A stretch of DNA of 64,000 nucleotides from Deroplatys truncata (taxonomy: Eukaryota > Arthropoda > Insecta > Mantodea > Mantidae). Below the pieces are notes generated by a model. It had not been told where the DNA came from. It saw only the letters and a list, made by a program, of their open reading frames with translations, and did no database searches. Numbering within the stretch: position 1 is the stretch's first letter; the number at the start of each line of letters is the position of its first letter. The position numbers were made by a program, and so were the translations under genes. The stretch covers positions 202,282,007-202,346,006 of the forward strand of contig CM060975.1 in the NCBI GenBank assembly GCA_030765065.1, written 5' to 3'. Positions 1 through 12,265 of the stretch are shown here, piece by piece.

Positions 1-1150
1 TATTCGGAAAACGCGGTCCTTCATAAACTCCTGAATGAACGGTAGTAAGCATCCAAGTATGTTCCATGTGTATAGGCAACGTAGTATCCCTGCTTGCCAA
101 TATGTTATAAGCCCTCTGAAGGTCGAAAAAGTCCCAATGGTTTGACATTTACTCGTAAATCCGTTCATAATCTGTGTGGATAATGATACAAAGTCTTCTG
201 CTGTTGAACGGCGTCGTCGATAACCGTACTGGGTGTTACGCAGTAGGTTGATAGTTTCCAGCCACCGTACTAACCGTTCATTGATATGTTTCCTAACTTT
301 GCAAACGCAACTGGTGGGGCAAATAGGACGCTAGCTGGACGGAGGATGACGGTCCTTTCCAGCTTTCAGAATAGGTATGGCGGTGGTCTCCCGCCACTTT
401 TGTGTTAAGGTGGAGTCAACCCAAACACGATTGTAGACCTCGAGCAGGAACGTGTTACCTTCAGGAGGGAGCTGTTGCAACTTTCGTACGTGGATACCAA
501 CTGATCCTGGTGCTGATAGTCGCGAAGATGAAAGGGCATGTTCTAACTCCGCTATGGTGTAAAGGCGACTGTGATCCTCAGGGGTTCCAGAACGAAACTA
601 TAAACCTTGAGAATTCACCTAAGCCTTAACTGGAAGGAACTCGAACGAAATTTATTTGAGTAAGACAACTTGAGAGTAAGCACTACCAAATGTGTTAGCC
701 ACATCAAATGTATCAACAACAGCTTCTGCAGTTATTTTAAGATCAGGGATTGGTTGTGGGTAGATTTTCTGGCCACACGCCTTAGCTTATTCCATACGAC
801 AGAGGAAGCAGTATGTCGGTTAAATAAAGCTACAAACTTGCTCCATGATGCCTTTTTGCTATCTTTAATAACCTGTCTAGGCGTATTTTCTTGTACTAGA
901 TCAGGTTATACAATGTAGGAGGACGCTGGAAAACCCTAAGAGTACTTCTGCGAGTACGAATGGCATTCCGGCATTTATCAGTTCACCAAGGGATCGGAAA
1001 TCTATTGACGTGGACAGTTGACTGAAGAATAGCCGCCTAGGATGCTAAATGTGCCTCAACCAGGGGCGTGCCATTGCGAAATCTAATACGCGATTTAACT
1101 GGACCAGCAATGCTATCTATACCCTTATGAATAACAAATGGATTCAACGA
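1..1150 (-). pseudogene. LINE ORF2 fragment (jockey/I-like reverse transcriptase), broken
   Basis: The minus strand conceptually encodes the linker and N-terminal half of a non-LTR retrotransposon reverse transcriptase. Reading from about 1030 downward there is a PIPW-like segment with an arginine-rich stretch, then KDSKKASWSKFV, then a block with APGSVGIHVRKLQQLPPEGN and VYNRVW (about 560-420), then KWRETTAIPILKAGKDRHPPSS (about 410-320), KHINERLVRWLETINLL (about 290-240) and the conserved QYGYRRRRST region (about 235-190). These are the usual fingers/palm blocks of jockey- or I-type RTs. In-frame stops and frame changes (for example near 130 and 340) show it is dead. The catalytic FADD-type box would lie beyond the left edge. 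Clade assignment is by eye only. Confidence 0.8.
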
Positions 1151-1860
1151 ATAAAATTTCTTCCCTTACTCTAAGTAACGAAAGCCACAAGACTCGACTA
1201 CTTCTTTTCCATTAACCTTAATTTGTTCTTTTTTGTATCCACAACGCTTAAATCCTCCACTCCTACAAATGTCTCAGACGGCATGCTCACATCCTGGGCG
1301 CCACCCCGGCTTAGCTGAGAGTCCTGGCCTGGTACTTGCTCACCTTAGAGTCTCACATCCCAGCTCATAGACAGAGGGATCCAAGTCGCCTTCAGGAGTG
1401 TAACAGCTCATGGCCCCTCTCCGGAATTGACCTTTGTCAGCGGATACGAACACAGTCCTACATGATACTCAGGGGCTGGGAATTACGCATTACCGTGTCA
1501 CTCATATCGACTTCCCTCCTCCGTCCCGCGCAGCGGTTCCCGTAAGACTGTTCAGGGAGGTAACTGGTCGTTGGTCAAAAGCGTTTGTGGAACAAAGTTG
1601 TTTGGGTGTTTGACATAAGCCCTCTCACCTCTCAGATGAACCCAATCAAGAATGTGGCTCGCAACCTCGGAAGCTCAGGTTCATTTATGGAGTTCCAAAT
1701 AGTTCTCCAACTAACGTGATCGTTTCAGAATTTTATAGCCATTTCCAATAGCTATGCTCTGATCGTAGAGAGCACGTTACGTCACAATATAGCAGTTACA
1801 AGTACCTGGTGCGTCAATAAACTGTCCCTGTTTTTAATGGCTGATATTTCGCTAAGTTTC
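1151..1860. other. No recognised feature
   Basis: This stretch follows the LINE fragment. A GC-richer segment (about 1270-1560) might be the 5' part of the same LINE or an unrelated repeat, but I see no endonuclease motif and no open frame longer than about 70 codons. Confidence 0.4.
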
Positions 1861-1879
1861 ACTACTTTTCTTCTGTGTT

Positions 1880-2640
1880 CAGGTAATTGTTATGCAAACT
1901 TGGGAGAAACTTTCATAATCGTTTTTACCATGTCTGAGAATTAAAATTGCTACAGTTTATTTGGAAACAAAGTCAGTGGTACAGACAACGCAAAAATATC
2001 GTAATGAATTTAATTGTCGAGTAGCACCATCTCCAAAGACAATACTACGTATTGTAAAGAAATTTAATGAGAAATGGACTGTTCTTAACCTGAATAAATA
2101 AAATTCAGGTAGACCGAGATCGGCGAGGACGCAAGAAAACATTGCAGCTGTACGGTTGTCAGTCAATCAGAGTCCAAAAAAAAAAAGGACACCGAAGACG
2201 TGCAAAAAAACTGAGGCTGAGTCTGATGTCCATCAGGAGGATCATGAAACATGAGCTCAAAGTGTTTTCGCATAAACTGCAAGTGAAGCAGTCACTAACA
2301 TGCTGAAATGTACAACAGTTTTAACCAAATAATGGAAGATATTGATGAATGGGTGAACAATGTGTGGTTTACAGACAAACGTCATTTCCATCTTAATGGA
2401 CTAGTGAATCAACAGAATGTGAAGTTTTGGAGTTCAAATCACCATTAGCAATATAATCGAACAACCGCTTCATAGTCCAAAATGTTGGAACATGTTTCAA
2501 AAGCAGTTGTTTGCATTAGAAATTATTATCCCATCTTTCTTTTGTAACTCTCTATCAATAGGAAGATCAATCTTGAATAGTCTGGAAGCTAGGCATGTTT
2601 CAAATCAGATACATTTTATTGGACACTCTGTATGCACCTA
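1880..2640 (+). pseudogene. Decayed mariner-family transposase with internal deletion
   Basis: Plus-strand translation, with several frame changes, matches the mariner group whose transposase has an N-terminal helix-turn-helix of the DUF4817 type. About 1950-2100 reads VVQTTQKYRNEF, then APSPKTILRIVKKFNEKW, followed by SGRPRSARTQENIAAVRLSV (about 2108-2168). Further on (2360-2445) comes the first catalytic block, WFTDKRHFHLNG, with NQQNVKFWSSNHH. The sequence after that block is missing down to a terminal-repeat-like end, attggacactctgta, near 2620-2635. The second and third catalytic acidic residues are lost. This lineage differs from the mariners at 3440, 35223 and 43886. Boundaries are approximate because no clean matching 5' terminal repeat was found. 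Confidence 0.75.
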
Positions 2641-2769
2641 AGATGCGTGACCTTGAAACCATCCCTGCTACCAAGTTTCAGCACAGAGCAGAGCCATCTA
2701 GGAATCCTCCGGCTATTCAGATTTAATTGCGCTACTAACACATGCAAAAGGCAAATATATTTTGGAACA

Positions 2770-3440
2770 TACGAGGGGTGTTATAAAACTTCTCGGTATG
2801 GCTAGGAAAACACAAGATTTAAGACAACATAGCCACCTTGTAAATCAATACATTTAATCCAACGACTTTTTAACTTTAAAATAACAGTTATCCAACTGCG
2901 CAAAATAAGCATCGGTCTCAGTTTCAACCTAATCATTTGTGTGAATCTTCGTCCAGCCAGTCATTTTCTTCACGTTTGGGGTAAAAAGGTAACTATCAAA
3001 TCCAAGTCCGGCGAATATGGTGGATGCCCATCATAATGTAATCGAAACGTATGTTGTTTCGTGTGTGAACGCCCGTTATCGGAATGAAAAATGACTTGTT
3101 TTTTCAAAGGTTATGGTCATTTAGCCTGATAACATTCTTCAGTTGGTGTAGTTGTGAAACTTAATATTCCTCGGTGATGGTTCTGCACTTCTGGAGGTAG
3201 TCTATGACACCTCACTATTAGAATCCGTAGTCATTACTTTACTTCCAGATGGATGCACTTTACCTGTTGCCACCCAATGCCTGGACTACTTCACTTCTGG
3301 CGTATAGTGATGAATCCATGTTTCAGCTCTACTGTTATGAACTCACTGAAATTTCGTTTAAACAAGTGTAAACACTCTAGAGAAATGTTCGTTCGAATGC
3401 GCTTTTGGTCCATTTTAACAAACGTGATACCGTAATTATT
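2770..3440 (-). pseudogene. Decayed mariner transposase, C-terminal half
   Basis: On the minus strand, from about 3420 downward, the frames read QKRIRTNISLECLHLFKRN with FITVELKHGFITI. This corresponds to the mariner region in which a histidine-rich motif follows the first catalytic aspartate. Near 3090-3020 comes FHSDNGRSHTKQ followed by HYDGHPPYSPDLD, the second and third catalytic blocks with a PYSPDL signature typical of DD34D mariners. The tail (about 2880-2780) contains RWIKCIDLQGGYV. The left boundary near 2770 (cgaggggtgttataaaactt) looks like a mariner terminus. Stops and shifts make it non-functional. The N-terminal DNA-binding half is absent, so this is a fragment. Confidence 0.75.
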
Positions 3441-3449
3441 GACCGGTAG

Positions 3450-5014
3450 GCATAAATAATCAAATAAAGAAACAATAGTAAGATAAAAAAACAATTGCAA
3501 TAAATAATTTCCGTATATTAAATCAATGTATAATGTAACAAGCCGGTGTTGAGAGAATTGTCCGGAAAGAAAAAGGCAATTAGTAAGCTAGGTTAAGAAA
3601 TTACATTAGTATAAGAGTTCTTGGAATGTAGTTAGAGATTAGGTTCAGTACCTTTGCAAAGTTACGTAGGCAAGAATTCTGTAAATTAGAAAGGGGAATG
3701 AAATTCTTAAATTCGAGAAGGTACCCCATAGTAACAGTGTCAGATACACATACGGAGTTTTAAGATTGAGCCACAAGAGAAGGGACGTTGTTAGGGGAAA
3801 TGATAGGTAGGCGGAGCTTAAAGTTAAGAAAACGGCGTGCATTCTAAATCAGAGTTGCTTATTTACTTAGTTCCGAGACTTATTCCGATGATCGGATGTC
3901 GACGATTGTGGCTACTCGTGCAAGCGCCCAGTGACGCGCTTGAGTTAGGAAGATTTAGCGGCTGTTGATACGGATCTTTCCGAGCAACATTTCTGCTACT
4001 TACGACAACTGACCTTCCGTTTAATTATTGTTATAGAAGTAATTAATTCGTAAATTCAACAGTCGGCGACTCTTCTAAAGCTGAACATTTTAGTCGACAT
4101 TAAAATTTATCAGCTAACTAAACTGATGTTATCCTTTCCAAATACACTCACACTAGCCCTGAGATAAAGGACCCACAGCTATATCACTAGAGCAGTTAGC
4201 GCACGAGATAACGCAGAATGAGCTACAAGATGTCATAATAAAACTCATCAACATAACAGGTAACATTAAATGTTATAAAAATTCGAAGCAGAAAGCGGTA
4301 TCAAAGCTGTCGCAGCGGGTACGACTTACATTTCGCGTAAAATGTAATGGACAAGGCCTATAAAGGTATTTTCAATGTCAGCCAACTCGCATATCACTGA
4401 GTACGGCATTGTGAATTTTTGTCACAATCTCATCGGCCGTGGCCGCATTGAAAGCGCTCAGGACGATGATGCCGAAACGCAACAGACCACTTTTTAACCT
4501 CGAAAATGAAGTGGAAGAATTCATTAATGTCAAATCTAATTCGTTTTGTAGTTTTGTTAGGGATATACTTCAAAATGAAGTATTTTATCACAGCTCGTAT
4601 TTTCGTTTTATCCATTTTGTAGAAAATCTTAAAACTAGTTCGTTTACTTGATCGTCAGAAACAGGTGACTACATTTAAGCTTTTGAAACTTTACGGTGTG
4701 CCATCATGGGATGATGATAAAAACTATCATAATAATTTGGATCTGCAAGAGATTTGTGAGCCAAGTCGAGAACTTTTAAAATGCACTTCGATATAATTAG
4801 TATCATTGGAACCAAAGCACATTGGTTACTAAGATGATGGCGCTGAAGGTCGTGTATTCTTTAACGTGGGGAAGAGCAATAAGTATTTATCTATATTAAC
4901 GCGGTATGTACTGTTGTTATCATTACCAGTACATTGTGAGTTCACGTAATAATGGCTTAATGTAAGATGTGTGGGAGACAGGAAAGGAGGGCAGCATAAT
5001 TTTACTCAGATGTT
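3450..5014. other. No recognised feature
   Basis: This is AT-rich sequence with no family I recognise. Short ORFs of 60-70 codons overlap on both strands (for example 4430-4651) and look like chance openings. Confidence 0.4.
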
Positions 5015-6295
5015 CCAGATCTACATTTTTACTTTCTCTACTACGTATAGTAAGTAGGGGAAGTATTGTATTCCACCCAAAAATTCGATACCGAGATTTC
5101 ACCGGAAATATATATTTTGAGACCCCCTGAATTCAAAAAAAGCATTTTTGGAAACACGTCCGTGTGTCTATGAACAGCATAACTCAGAAACGAACACTCG
5201 GATAAACACCAAACTTGGTATTTAGGTTCAGTATCTTCCAGAGATGCGACAAGAAGGTTTTCAAGAAAATCCCCCCACCCCAGATTACCCTTTACATGGA
5301 ACATTTTTCGAAAATTTTAATTTTCTCAAAAATGGCTCCAATGATTTTGATTAAAATATCATATGTTTCAGATATTTCATTGACAAATGAATTGTATATC
5401 TCGAATTTTCTGTGCATGTCTCCAAAAGTATTCTTCATTGTGAACGACTTTTGCATAACTGGTAAACCATAAGAGATAGACAAATTTTTACTACACAAAC
5501 AATGCAGATCGCGTTAAAATACACAATTTATGTCATTTACATTTTTTTTCTGTTGAGTGAACTATTTTCGAGATATTGCTTGTTATTCCCTTAAATTTTC
5601 CAATACTTATACTTTTTCTCAAATGGGAATTCGTTATTCATTTTTGTTGTCTTGGTAATGCAAAGAGAATGTAATACTCCACATAGCAACAGGCTCTTAA
5701 AATATTTAACTATCGCTTAAAGCCTAGCAATTCCCCTTGCATCTACAAGAAAATTAGCAATAAGATTAACATCTCGATATCTCGATTAACATGAAGCATA
5801 TAGAGAATAAGCGTTTATAAAAATAGTTTGCACAAGAGTAGAGAAAGTCATGTGAGTGTAACACATCAGATTTTTTTGTGTAGTTCGTTTTCGACTATCG
5901 CTTAACGTTTACAAGCTATGCAAGATAATACAAAATTCCTTCCGAATGAAGAGGACTTCCCAGGCTATTACCAGAAAATTCAAGGTATTCATTTCATTTT
6001 TCATGTAAATATCTTTAATATATGGTATTTTAATGAAAATCGTTAGAACCATTCTTCAGAAAATCAATAAGTTCGAAAAATCTTCCATGTAAAGGGTAGT
6101 TTGGGTTGGGGGTATTTTCTTGAAAATCTTCGTGTCACATCTTTGGAAGGTACTGAACGTTTCTTTTTTAAATTATGCTGTCAACAGACAGACACACATA
6201 CATTTTATAAACACATTATTTTTATTCAGAGGCCTCAAAATATATATTTCCGATGAAATACATTGGAATGCAATACCTTCTCTAAGTACTGTGTA
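5015..6295 (-). mobile_element. HINE-like element, older copy split by a younger copy
   Basis: Sequence matching the family resumes immediately to the right of the 5031-5870 copy (gtgtagttcgttttcgactatcgc...) and a 13-base match (agatctacattttt) lies immediately to its left. The younger copy therefore landed in the T-run of this one. It runs to the family's 5' end around 6295, which is poorly preserved. Its oriented 3' part is missing. It belongs to the more diverged subfamily. Confidence 0.7.
5031..5870 (+). mobile_element. HINE-like (Helentron-type) non-autonomous element, young copy
   Basis: This is a complete copy of the window's commonest repeat. It begins ACTTTCTCTACTACGTATAG. It ends with the inverse 12-mer AGTAGAGAAAGT followed by a 22-base tail that can fold through ATGTG/CACAT. 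It is inserted between T residues. Asymmetric inverted ends, a 3' terminal hairpin, T/T insertion and an internal microsatellite-prone stretch are the published hallmarks of Helentron-associated interspersed elements (HINE/DINE-1-like). No Rep/helicase is encoded. The antisense strand (5304-5041) is open for 87 codons, a property shared with other copies. Confidence 0.75.
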
Positions 6296-7687
6296 TACTA
6301 ACGTGCATAAAACGCAGTCCATAATGAGCGGAGCTGTTTATGTTGGTACTGACAAAATCTAGCCCCACCCCGTATCAGCGTGACCACCTATGTTTTTCAA
6401 CATGATTCTAGCCACTGGACTGGCAGGGTAATTTTTCTGCCCTAAATTATGGCCCACATGCCAAAGGGTAAGATTACAACTTCAATCTAATATTTTCATT
6501 CTACACTACCGTTTTCTTAATTCCGATTTTCTTATTGCCATTTAGTAGCAGCAACAACTTCTCCATGACGCTGATTAAAGCTCTTATATATATATATATA
6601 TAAATGTCACAGCTGTTGTTCAGTTTAACCACACATGCAAAGAGTTCTTCACCCTTTCCCCTAGAAGGCGGAATTTTGACGTATTGGTCTATCGTTTTCT
6701 TGTGTACCAATAGTAGGGAAACTCTTTCATAGAGGCGGTATCCGAACCACTCCTTCACACAGATTATAAACTTCGTTTACTGGTTAGTTTTTATGTCGTC
6801 ACTAGAGAACTGATCCCGGCTGGGTGGAGTCAAAAGTTGGTTACTTGAAGGTGGAGACCTTAAGGAGAGAAAAACACTAAGGCAATCTAGGGGAATGGGC
6901 CAATTTTTATGCACGAGTGTGTACGTGGTAGAGAAAGTAATAAACTTGGGTAATAATAGTTTATAGAAGGTATATAAAAATAAATTATATTAGATAGAGA
7001 AGTCATATGAACCTAAAGCAATGATTTAAATGTGCGGGGAAAGAGCGTTGATACAAACCATTTGTTCAAAAATGAAGTTTTAGCATCTGGCGATTCAAGT
7101 CAGGATACAGGAGCGAACTAATAAATAGAGCCATGTCCTGCTATGAAATGTGTCAGGAAGTAAAATATATAATGGTGTAGCTAACAATGGAGGCACGAGG
7201 TCCCTAATAGGCCCTCGTAGCCTGGCAGTGCAGACCGCAGTCATATTTCATGGTATGCAATGGGTCTGCACGAAAATACATCTCCACACGTCAACGCTTT
7301 TGTAAATTAATCGAACCCCCGTAGAGAGTGCGTGTGTGTGTATGAAGGGTTCATGTTAGACTGCAGCATCCCTCATCCCCCGATCAACACCGCAAACAAA
7401 AACGTGTCAACCCGAAGTGAACATGCAGTGTCAGTTAGTGGCGAGAGCAACGGGGGTAAAAAAACTTCGTCTCTCTTCATTACCATCCTGCATTTCATTC
7501 ATATTCATCACTCTCACCTTTTCGTCCAGTTTTCATTTCTAGGTGTTATCTCATACTAATATTTTAAAGAGTAATGGTTATCCACAGGGTACGGACTTGA
7601 GCGGTTTATTCGAGCTCCAAACCCTGAAATTGGGTCCAATATTATTCTAGCCAAATTATTCATACTGCTTAGCTAACAATCGCTTTT
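6296..7687. other. Mostly unrecognised; small HINE 3' remnant
   Basis: About 6945-7022 resembles the 3' end of the HINE-like family (agatagagaagtcatatgaa). The rest, including a (TA)n tract at 6584-6602, matches nothing I recognise. Confidence 0.4.
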
Positions 7688-8505
7688 ACTTTCCATATTA
7701 CGTATTAATAATAAATAGAAGTATTGTATTCCACCCCAAAAATTCAATGTCCATATTCACCATAAATGTATGTTTTCAGTCCCCCTGAGACCAAAAAAGC
7801 ACTTTTAGAAAAATCTCCTTGTGTGTGTGTGTGTGTGTGTGTGTGTCTGCGAACAACATAACGCAAAAACGAAATGTACAATAAATACCAAACTTGGTAT
7901 TTAGGTTGAGTATCCTCCAAGATACGATACCAAGATTATTCAGGAAAACACCCCACTCCAAATTACCCTTTATATGGAAGGTATTTCGAAATTTTCGACT
8001 TTCTCAAAAATGGCTCTAACAAGTTTGATTAGCACTATATGTTTAAGATATTTACATGCCAAATAAAATGTACATATAAATTTTCTAGAAATAGCCTGTG
8101 AAATCATCTTCATTCAGAAGGAATTTGTATGATTTTGTACTTATAACTGGTAAACCACAAGAGATAGGCAAAATCGTACTGAAAAAATTAGATGTTTTAA
8201 AATATATTTCAAATAATTTTTTGTGGTATTAGAAATTTTTGACATGTTTTCATTGCTTCTCGCAATGTCATGGAAAGAATATGAAATTTCTAGGCCAGCA
8301 AATAGCGACTAGATTTTAAAGTTTGTCTATCATTCGGTTTCCTCTATCCCCCTTGTACCATCAACGAAATGTGTAATGAAACTATTTCTGCAAAGGTTTA
8401 TCTCGATTAACATGAAGTAGATAAATATGATTTCTAAGAATAGTTTGCGGAAGCTATATAAAAATAAACGACAGTAGATAGAGAAAGTCATGTGAATGTA
8501 GCAAT
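7688..8505 (+). mobile_element. HINE-like element, old subfamily
   Basis: It starts actttccatattacg and ends agatagagaaagtcatgtgaa, the older 3' variant. The internal (GT)n at 7820-7846 sits where younger copies have a short GT-rich stretch. It carries many substitutions compared with the copy at 5031. Confidence 0.7.
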
Positions 8506-8764
8506 AATATTTTCTCTTACTTTATTTTGAACCTATGAAATCCAATGAGACCTTTCCTTTCTGCAATTTCCCTATTTTCCCCTCTTTATTTGCTCCTTTC
8601 TCCTTTACCTTTCTCACTGCTTACCTATGATAGACAAAGAAAGCATTGGATTACACTCAAAAATTGAGATTTTACTGGAAATACTGCCATTATTACGAAA
8701 CGTTCAATGTGCATAGTTTGGGTAAGTGTTAGTGCCCTTGCGTGTTACAACTTAATTTAAAAAG

Positions 8765-9598
8765 TCTAATGTGTTACACTCACATGACTTTCTCTACTCT
8801 TGTACAAACTATTTTTACCAACGCTTATTCTCCATATGCTTCATATTAATCGAGATGTTAATCTTATTGCTAATTTTCTTGTAGATGCAAGCGGAATATA
8901 GTAGGTTATAAGCGATAGTCAAATATTTTAAGAACTGGTTGCTATGTGGCGCATTCCATTCTCTTTGCATGTCCAGTACATAAAAAATGAATAACGAATT
9001 CCCATTTGAGAAAAAGTACAAGTATTGGAAACTTTAAGGGAATAACAATCAATATCTCGAAATGGTTCACTCAAAAAAAATCGTATATGACATAAATTGT
9101 TTATTTTAACGCGATCTACATTTTTTGTGTAGTAAATAAAATTTTGTCTATCTCTTATGGTTTACCAGTTTTACAAAAGTCGTTCACAATGAAGAATACT
9201 TTAGGAAACTTTCCCAGAAAATTCGAGATATACATTTCATTTTGTCATGAAAATAACTTAAACATAGGATATTTTAATCAAAATCGTTAAAGCCATTTTT
9301 GAGAAAATTAACATTTTCGAAAAATGTTCCATGTAAAGGGTAATCTGAGGCGGAGGGATTTCCTTGAAAACCATCGTGTCACATCTCTGGAAGATACTGA
9401 ACCTAAATACCAAGTTTGGTGTTTATCCGGCTGTTCGTTTCTGAGTTATGCTGTTCACAGACACACACAGACATGTTTCCATGCTTTTTTTTGGATTCAG
9501 GGGGTCTCAAAACATATATTTCCGGTGAAATCCCGGTATCGAATTTTTGGGTGGAATACAATACTTCCCCTGCTTACTATACGTAGTAGAGAAAGTAA
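8765..9598 (-). mobile_element. HINE-like element, young copy
   Basis: Full-length copy in reverse: tctaatgtgttacactcaca at the left, and ctatacgtagtagagaaagt at the right. The left end carries the hairpin tail and the subterminal 12-mer. The repeat's antisense reading (plus strand here, 9324 onward) is open for more than 90 codons and contains SLEDTEPKYQVWCLSGCSF. Confidence 0.75.
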
Positions 9599-9807
9599 GA
9601 ATAATTAATATTTGAAATAGCACCAAATTTTGTTTTATTCATTTTCCCTTTTATGGATGCAAGAAAAATATTTGCCTTCGATTCCGAATCCATATCCTAA
9701 AGAGCCTTTGCATGGAAATTCCTTCCTTATTTTTCATTTTCACACAAATGGCTACAGCCATTTGATCAAAATAAAATTAAATACTTATACATATTATATA
9801 TATTATA

Positions 9808-10031
9808 CAGAGTGGACCGTTTAAGTTGAGACTGTACAATGTCTCCAAAACTAAGCGTTGTAGAAAGAAATGCCATGCTCCTAAAATGACCATCATAACG
9901 TCCTCCAAATAAAATACAAGTAATGGCATTCACTTTCCCGCATAATATCAAGCAACTTTCATTAAGGACATTTCTTTCTACAACGCTTAGTTATGGAGAC
10001 ATTGTACAGTCTTAACTTAAATGGTCCACCT
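9808..10031. mobile_element. Palindromic MITE, TA target duplication
   Basis: The left ~65 bases (cagagtggaccgtttaagtt...) recur as the inverse complement at the right end (...ttaagttaaatggtccacctt side), with only a few differences, so that together they form more than half of the 224-bp element. It is bounded by TA on both sides (9806-9807 and 10032-10033), as for Tc1/mariner-type MITEs. It has no coding capacity. A transcript across it would fold into a long hairpin. Confidence 0.85.
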
Positions 10032-10099
10032 TACATATTGCAGATTAAAAGCATATTTTGAAATTGTTATAAATAGAACTCTTACTGAGTTTCTATTTA

Positions 10100-10500
10100 A
10101 TGGACGCAGAGTGGGATATCTCAGAAGGCAGCATCCGAGATTGGCATTCGGAGCGTCCTGTGTTCAAATCTTGAAGTCACAATCCCCTGACTAAGGGCTT
10201 TTTCGTATTTTCTCTAATCGCTAGGCGAATGCTGGAATGGTTTCTTATATACCACAAATTCTCCTGCCCCTCATTCCCTCTCATTTCAGTTTCCTCTTCA
10301 TCTTTCAGAGTTGCAAGGCCAGATTCGGTATACGGAGGAATGGCAATTCCTACTCTGTGCCTGCCGTCACCAGATCTGCCTCCATGGTGCTTCCTCAGCT
10401 CATACCTTCCTCCCCGAAGAAGCGCAATAGGCCTACTCTTGTCCGTAGTGCTGAAATCCGTCATTACCCTATAGCTACAGGGAAACTCTAAGTTAACTAT
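10100..10500 (+). repeat. SINE A (tRNA-derived), degraded copy
   Basis: It has a tRNA-like head with a damaged B box (tgttcaaatcttgaag), then the SINE A body shared with 14064, 20026 and 32964: gcgaatgctggaatggttt...ctcctgcccctcattccct. The open frames here on both strands are products of the repeat and not genes. Confidence 0.6.
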
Positions 10501-10719
10501 AGAATATAGAAAACACTTTATAACAGAAGAAACATAGAGATCATTAAAATGTGTATTTAATGTGAATTAACTTTTTTCCAGTATTATAAGCTTTCTCATA
10601 GATCACTTGCAGTGCAGGGACTTCGGTATTCTCAGATAACTCGCTACCACGAACGACTCAATCAACACGGCTGGGGTAATAGTCTGTGAATGTTAACTGT
10701 TAGTTGCTTCCCTCTTTTT

Positions 10720-11739
10720 ACTTTCTCTACTACGTATAGTAAGTTGGGGATGTATTGTATTCTACCAAAAATTTCGATGCCGAGATTTCACCGGAAATAT
10801 GCCCCCTGAGTCATAATAAAGCATTTTTTGGAAACATGTCCGTGTGTGTGTCTGTGAACAGTCGGATAAACACCAAACTTGGTATTTAGGTTCAGTATGG
10901 CTCTAACGATTTTGATTAAAATATCATATGTTTAAGATATTTTTATGACAAATGAAATGTGTATCTCGAATTTTCTGGGAATGTCTCCAAAAGTATTCTT
11001 CATTGTTTTTTTTTTTTTTTTTTTTTTTTTTTGTTTTTTTTTTTTATTTATGGACGCTCTTTAACTACTCTGGTTCTTAGCGTCCCATTCTATATTGGGC
11101 GTGAAACACCTGTAATTTTGCTCAGAGGCCTCTTTATTAGGCTTGAGGTTCTTTTACGTGCCGTAAATCTACGACACGGGACCACCGGCTTTACTTCCCT
11201 TCCGAAGGAAGCCGTGCTAACGATTTTTACGCCCGAAAAAATCCATCGCCCTCCGCCGGGTTTGAACCCGCGACTTTGGGAACTAGAGGCTAGCACGGTA
11301 CCACCAGTCCACGGAGGTGTGAACGACTTTTGCATAACTGGTAAACCATAAGAGATAGATAAAATTTTACTACACAAAAATGTAGATCGTGTTAAAATAC
11401 ACAATTCATGTCATATACTTTTTTTTGTTGGGTGAACCATTTTCGAGATATTGCTTGTTATTCCCTTAAATTCTCCAATACTTACACTTTTTCTCAACTT
11501 CGATATTCATTTTTTTTGTCCTGGTAATGCAAAGAGAATTGAATACTCCACATAGCAACCACCTCTTAAAATATTTGACTATCGCTTAAAGCCTAGCAAT
11601 TCCCCTTGCATCTACAAGAAAATTAGCGATAAGATTAACATTTCGATATCTCGATTAACATGAAGTACATAGAGAATAAGCGTTTGTAAAAATAGTTTGT
11701 ACAAGAGTAGAGGCAGTCATGTGAGTGTAACACATCAGA
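10720..11739 (+). mobile_element. HINE-like element with internal deletions and a SINE B insertion
   Basis: Both ends are present (actttctctactacgtatag... and ...catcaga at 11739). Two internal blocks are missing compared with the copy at 5031, and SINE B (11006-11318) interrupts it after attcttcattg; the element resumes with tgaacgacttttgc. Confidence 0.75.
11006..11318 (-). repeat. SINE B (tRNA-derived), full copy
   Basis: On the minus strand it opens with tcctccgtgg, has a B box gggttcaaaccc in a tRNA-like head whose ends pair (tcctccg/cggagg), and a body containing the palindrome ccttcggaagg and gtggtcccgtgtcgtagatt. It ends gcgtccataaataaa, followed by about 40 A residues (the poly-T at 11006-11046). 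The head most resembles a tRNA-Glu/Asp type, judged by eye. The 130-codon plus-strand ORF over it is a shadow. Confidence 0.85.
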
Positions 11740-11825
11740 TTGTTTGTACTGTAAAGACTGAAGTTGTTTATTGAGCATCTTTTGGTGCTGTAAAGACTGG
11801 AGTTTGTTCATTGTGCATCTCAAAA

Positions 11826-12265
11826 TTGAAAGTTTATTCAAGACATATGTGTTGTGTGTGAATTACATCACATTGTGCTTATTTGTCTACTGAAATGCCT
11901 ACGAAAATTGGCGCTTGAACAAAGAGTATTTATGTAAGATACATGTACGCAAAACCCGTAAACATCAAGTTTGCAGGAACAATCCCTACTTAAGGACAAT
12001 ACAAGAATATAAATTATGAAATTTACTTAAGAAGAACTTATGCATGTGAATGGAAATTTCATCTGAAGATGCTAGGAATGTCTCAATGCAGATGGACACC
12101 ACTTTCAACGCAACTTTAACAAGGTTAGTAGTATCACAGTGCATGGTACTATCATCATGAGTAAGTAATGTGAAGGTTTTAGAACGGAAAACCCTCAAAG
12201 TAACAGAGAGTGCGCGGAGCAAACATATGCGCGATCCACGGTCCGGCTATATAAGGAATGCACTG
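11826..12265 (+). mobile_element. Internally deleted mariner derivative, 5'-truncated copy
   Basis: Homologous to 35223-35917 from the segment gacatatgtgttgtgtgtga onward, through remnants of the transposase N-terminus, to a 3' end (aaggaatgcactg) followed by TA at 12266-12267. The catalytic core is absent, at the same place as in the two other copies. The 5' terminal repeat is missing. Confidence 0.65.

Noticed and set aside
8520-8640. Pyrimidine-rich stretch as a possible promoter or splice region
   Set aside because: No TATA, initiator or adjacent exon; plain low-complexity sequence.
10959-11404. 130-codon plus-strand and 104-codon minus-strand ORFs
   Set aside because: They lie across a SINE B and its poly-T tract inside a HINE copy; the predicted proteins begin in homopolymer sequence.
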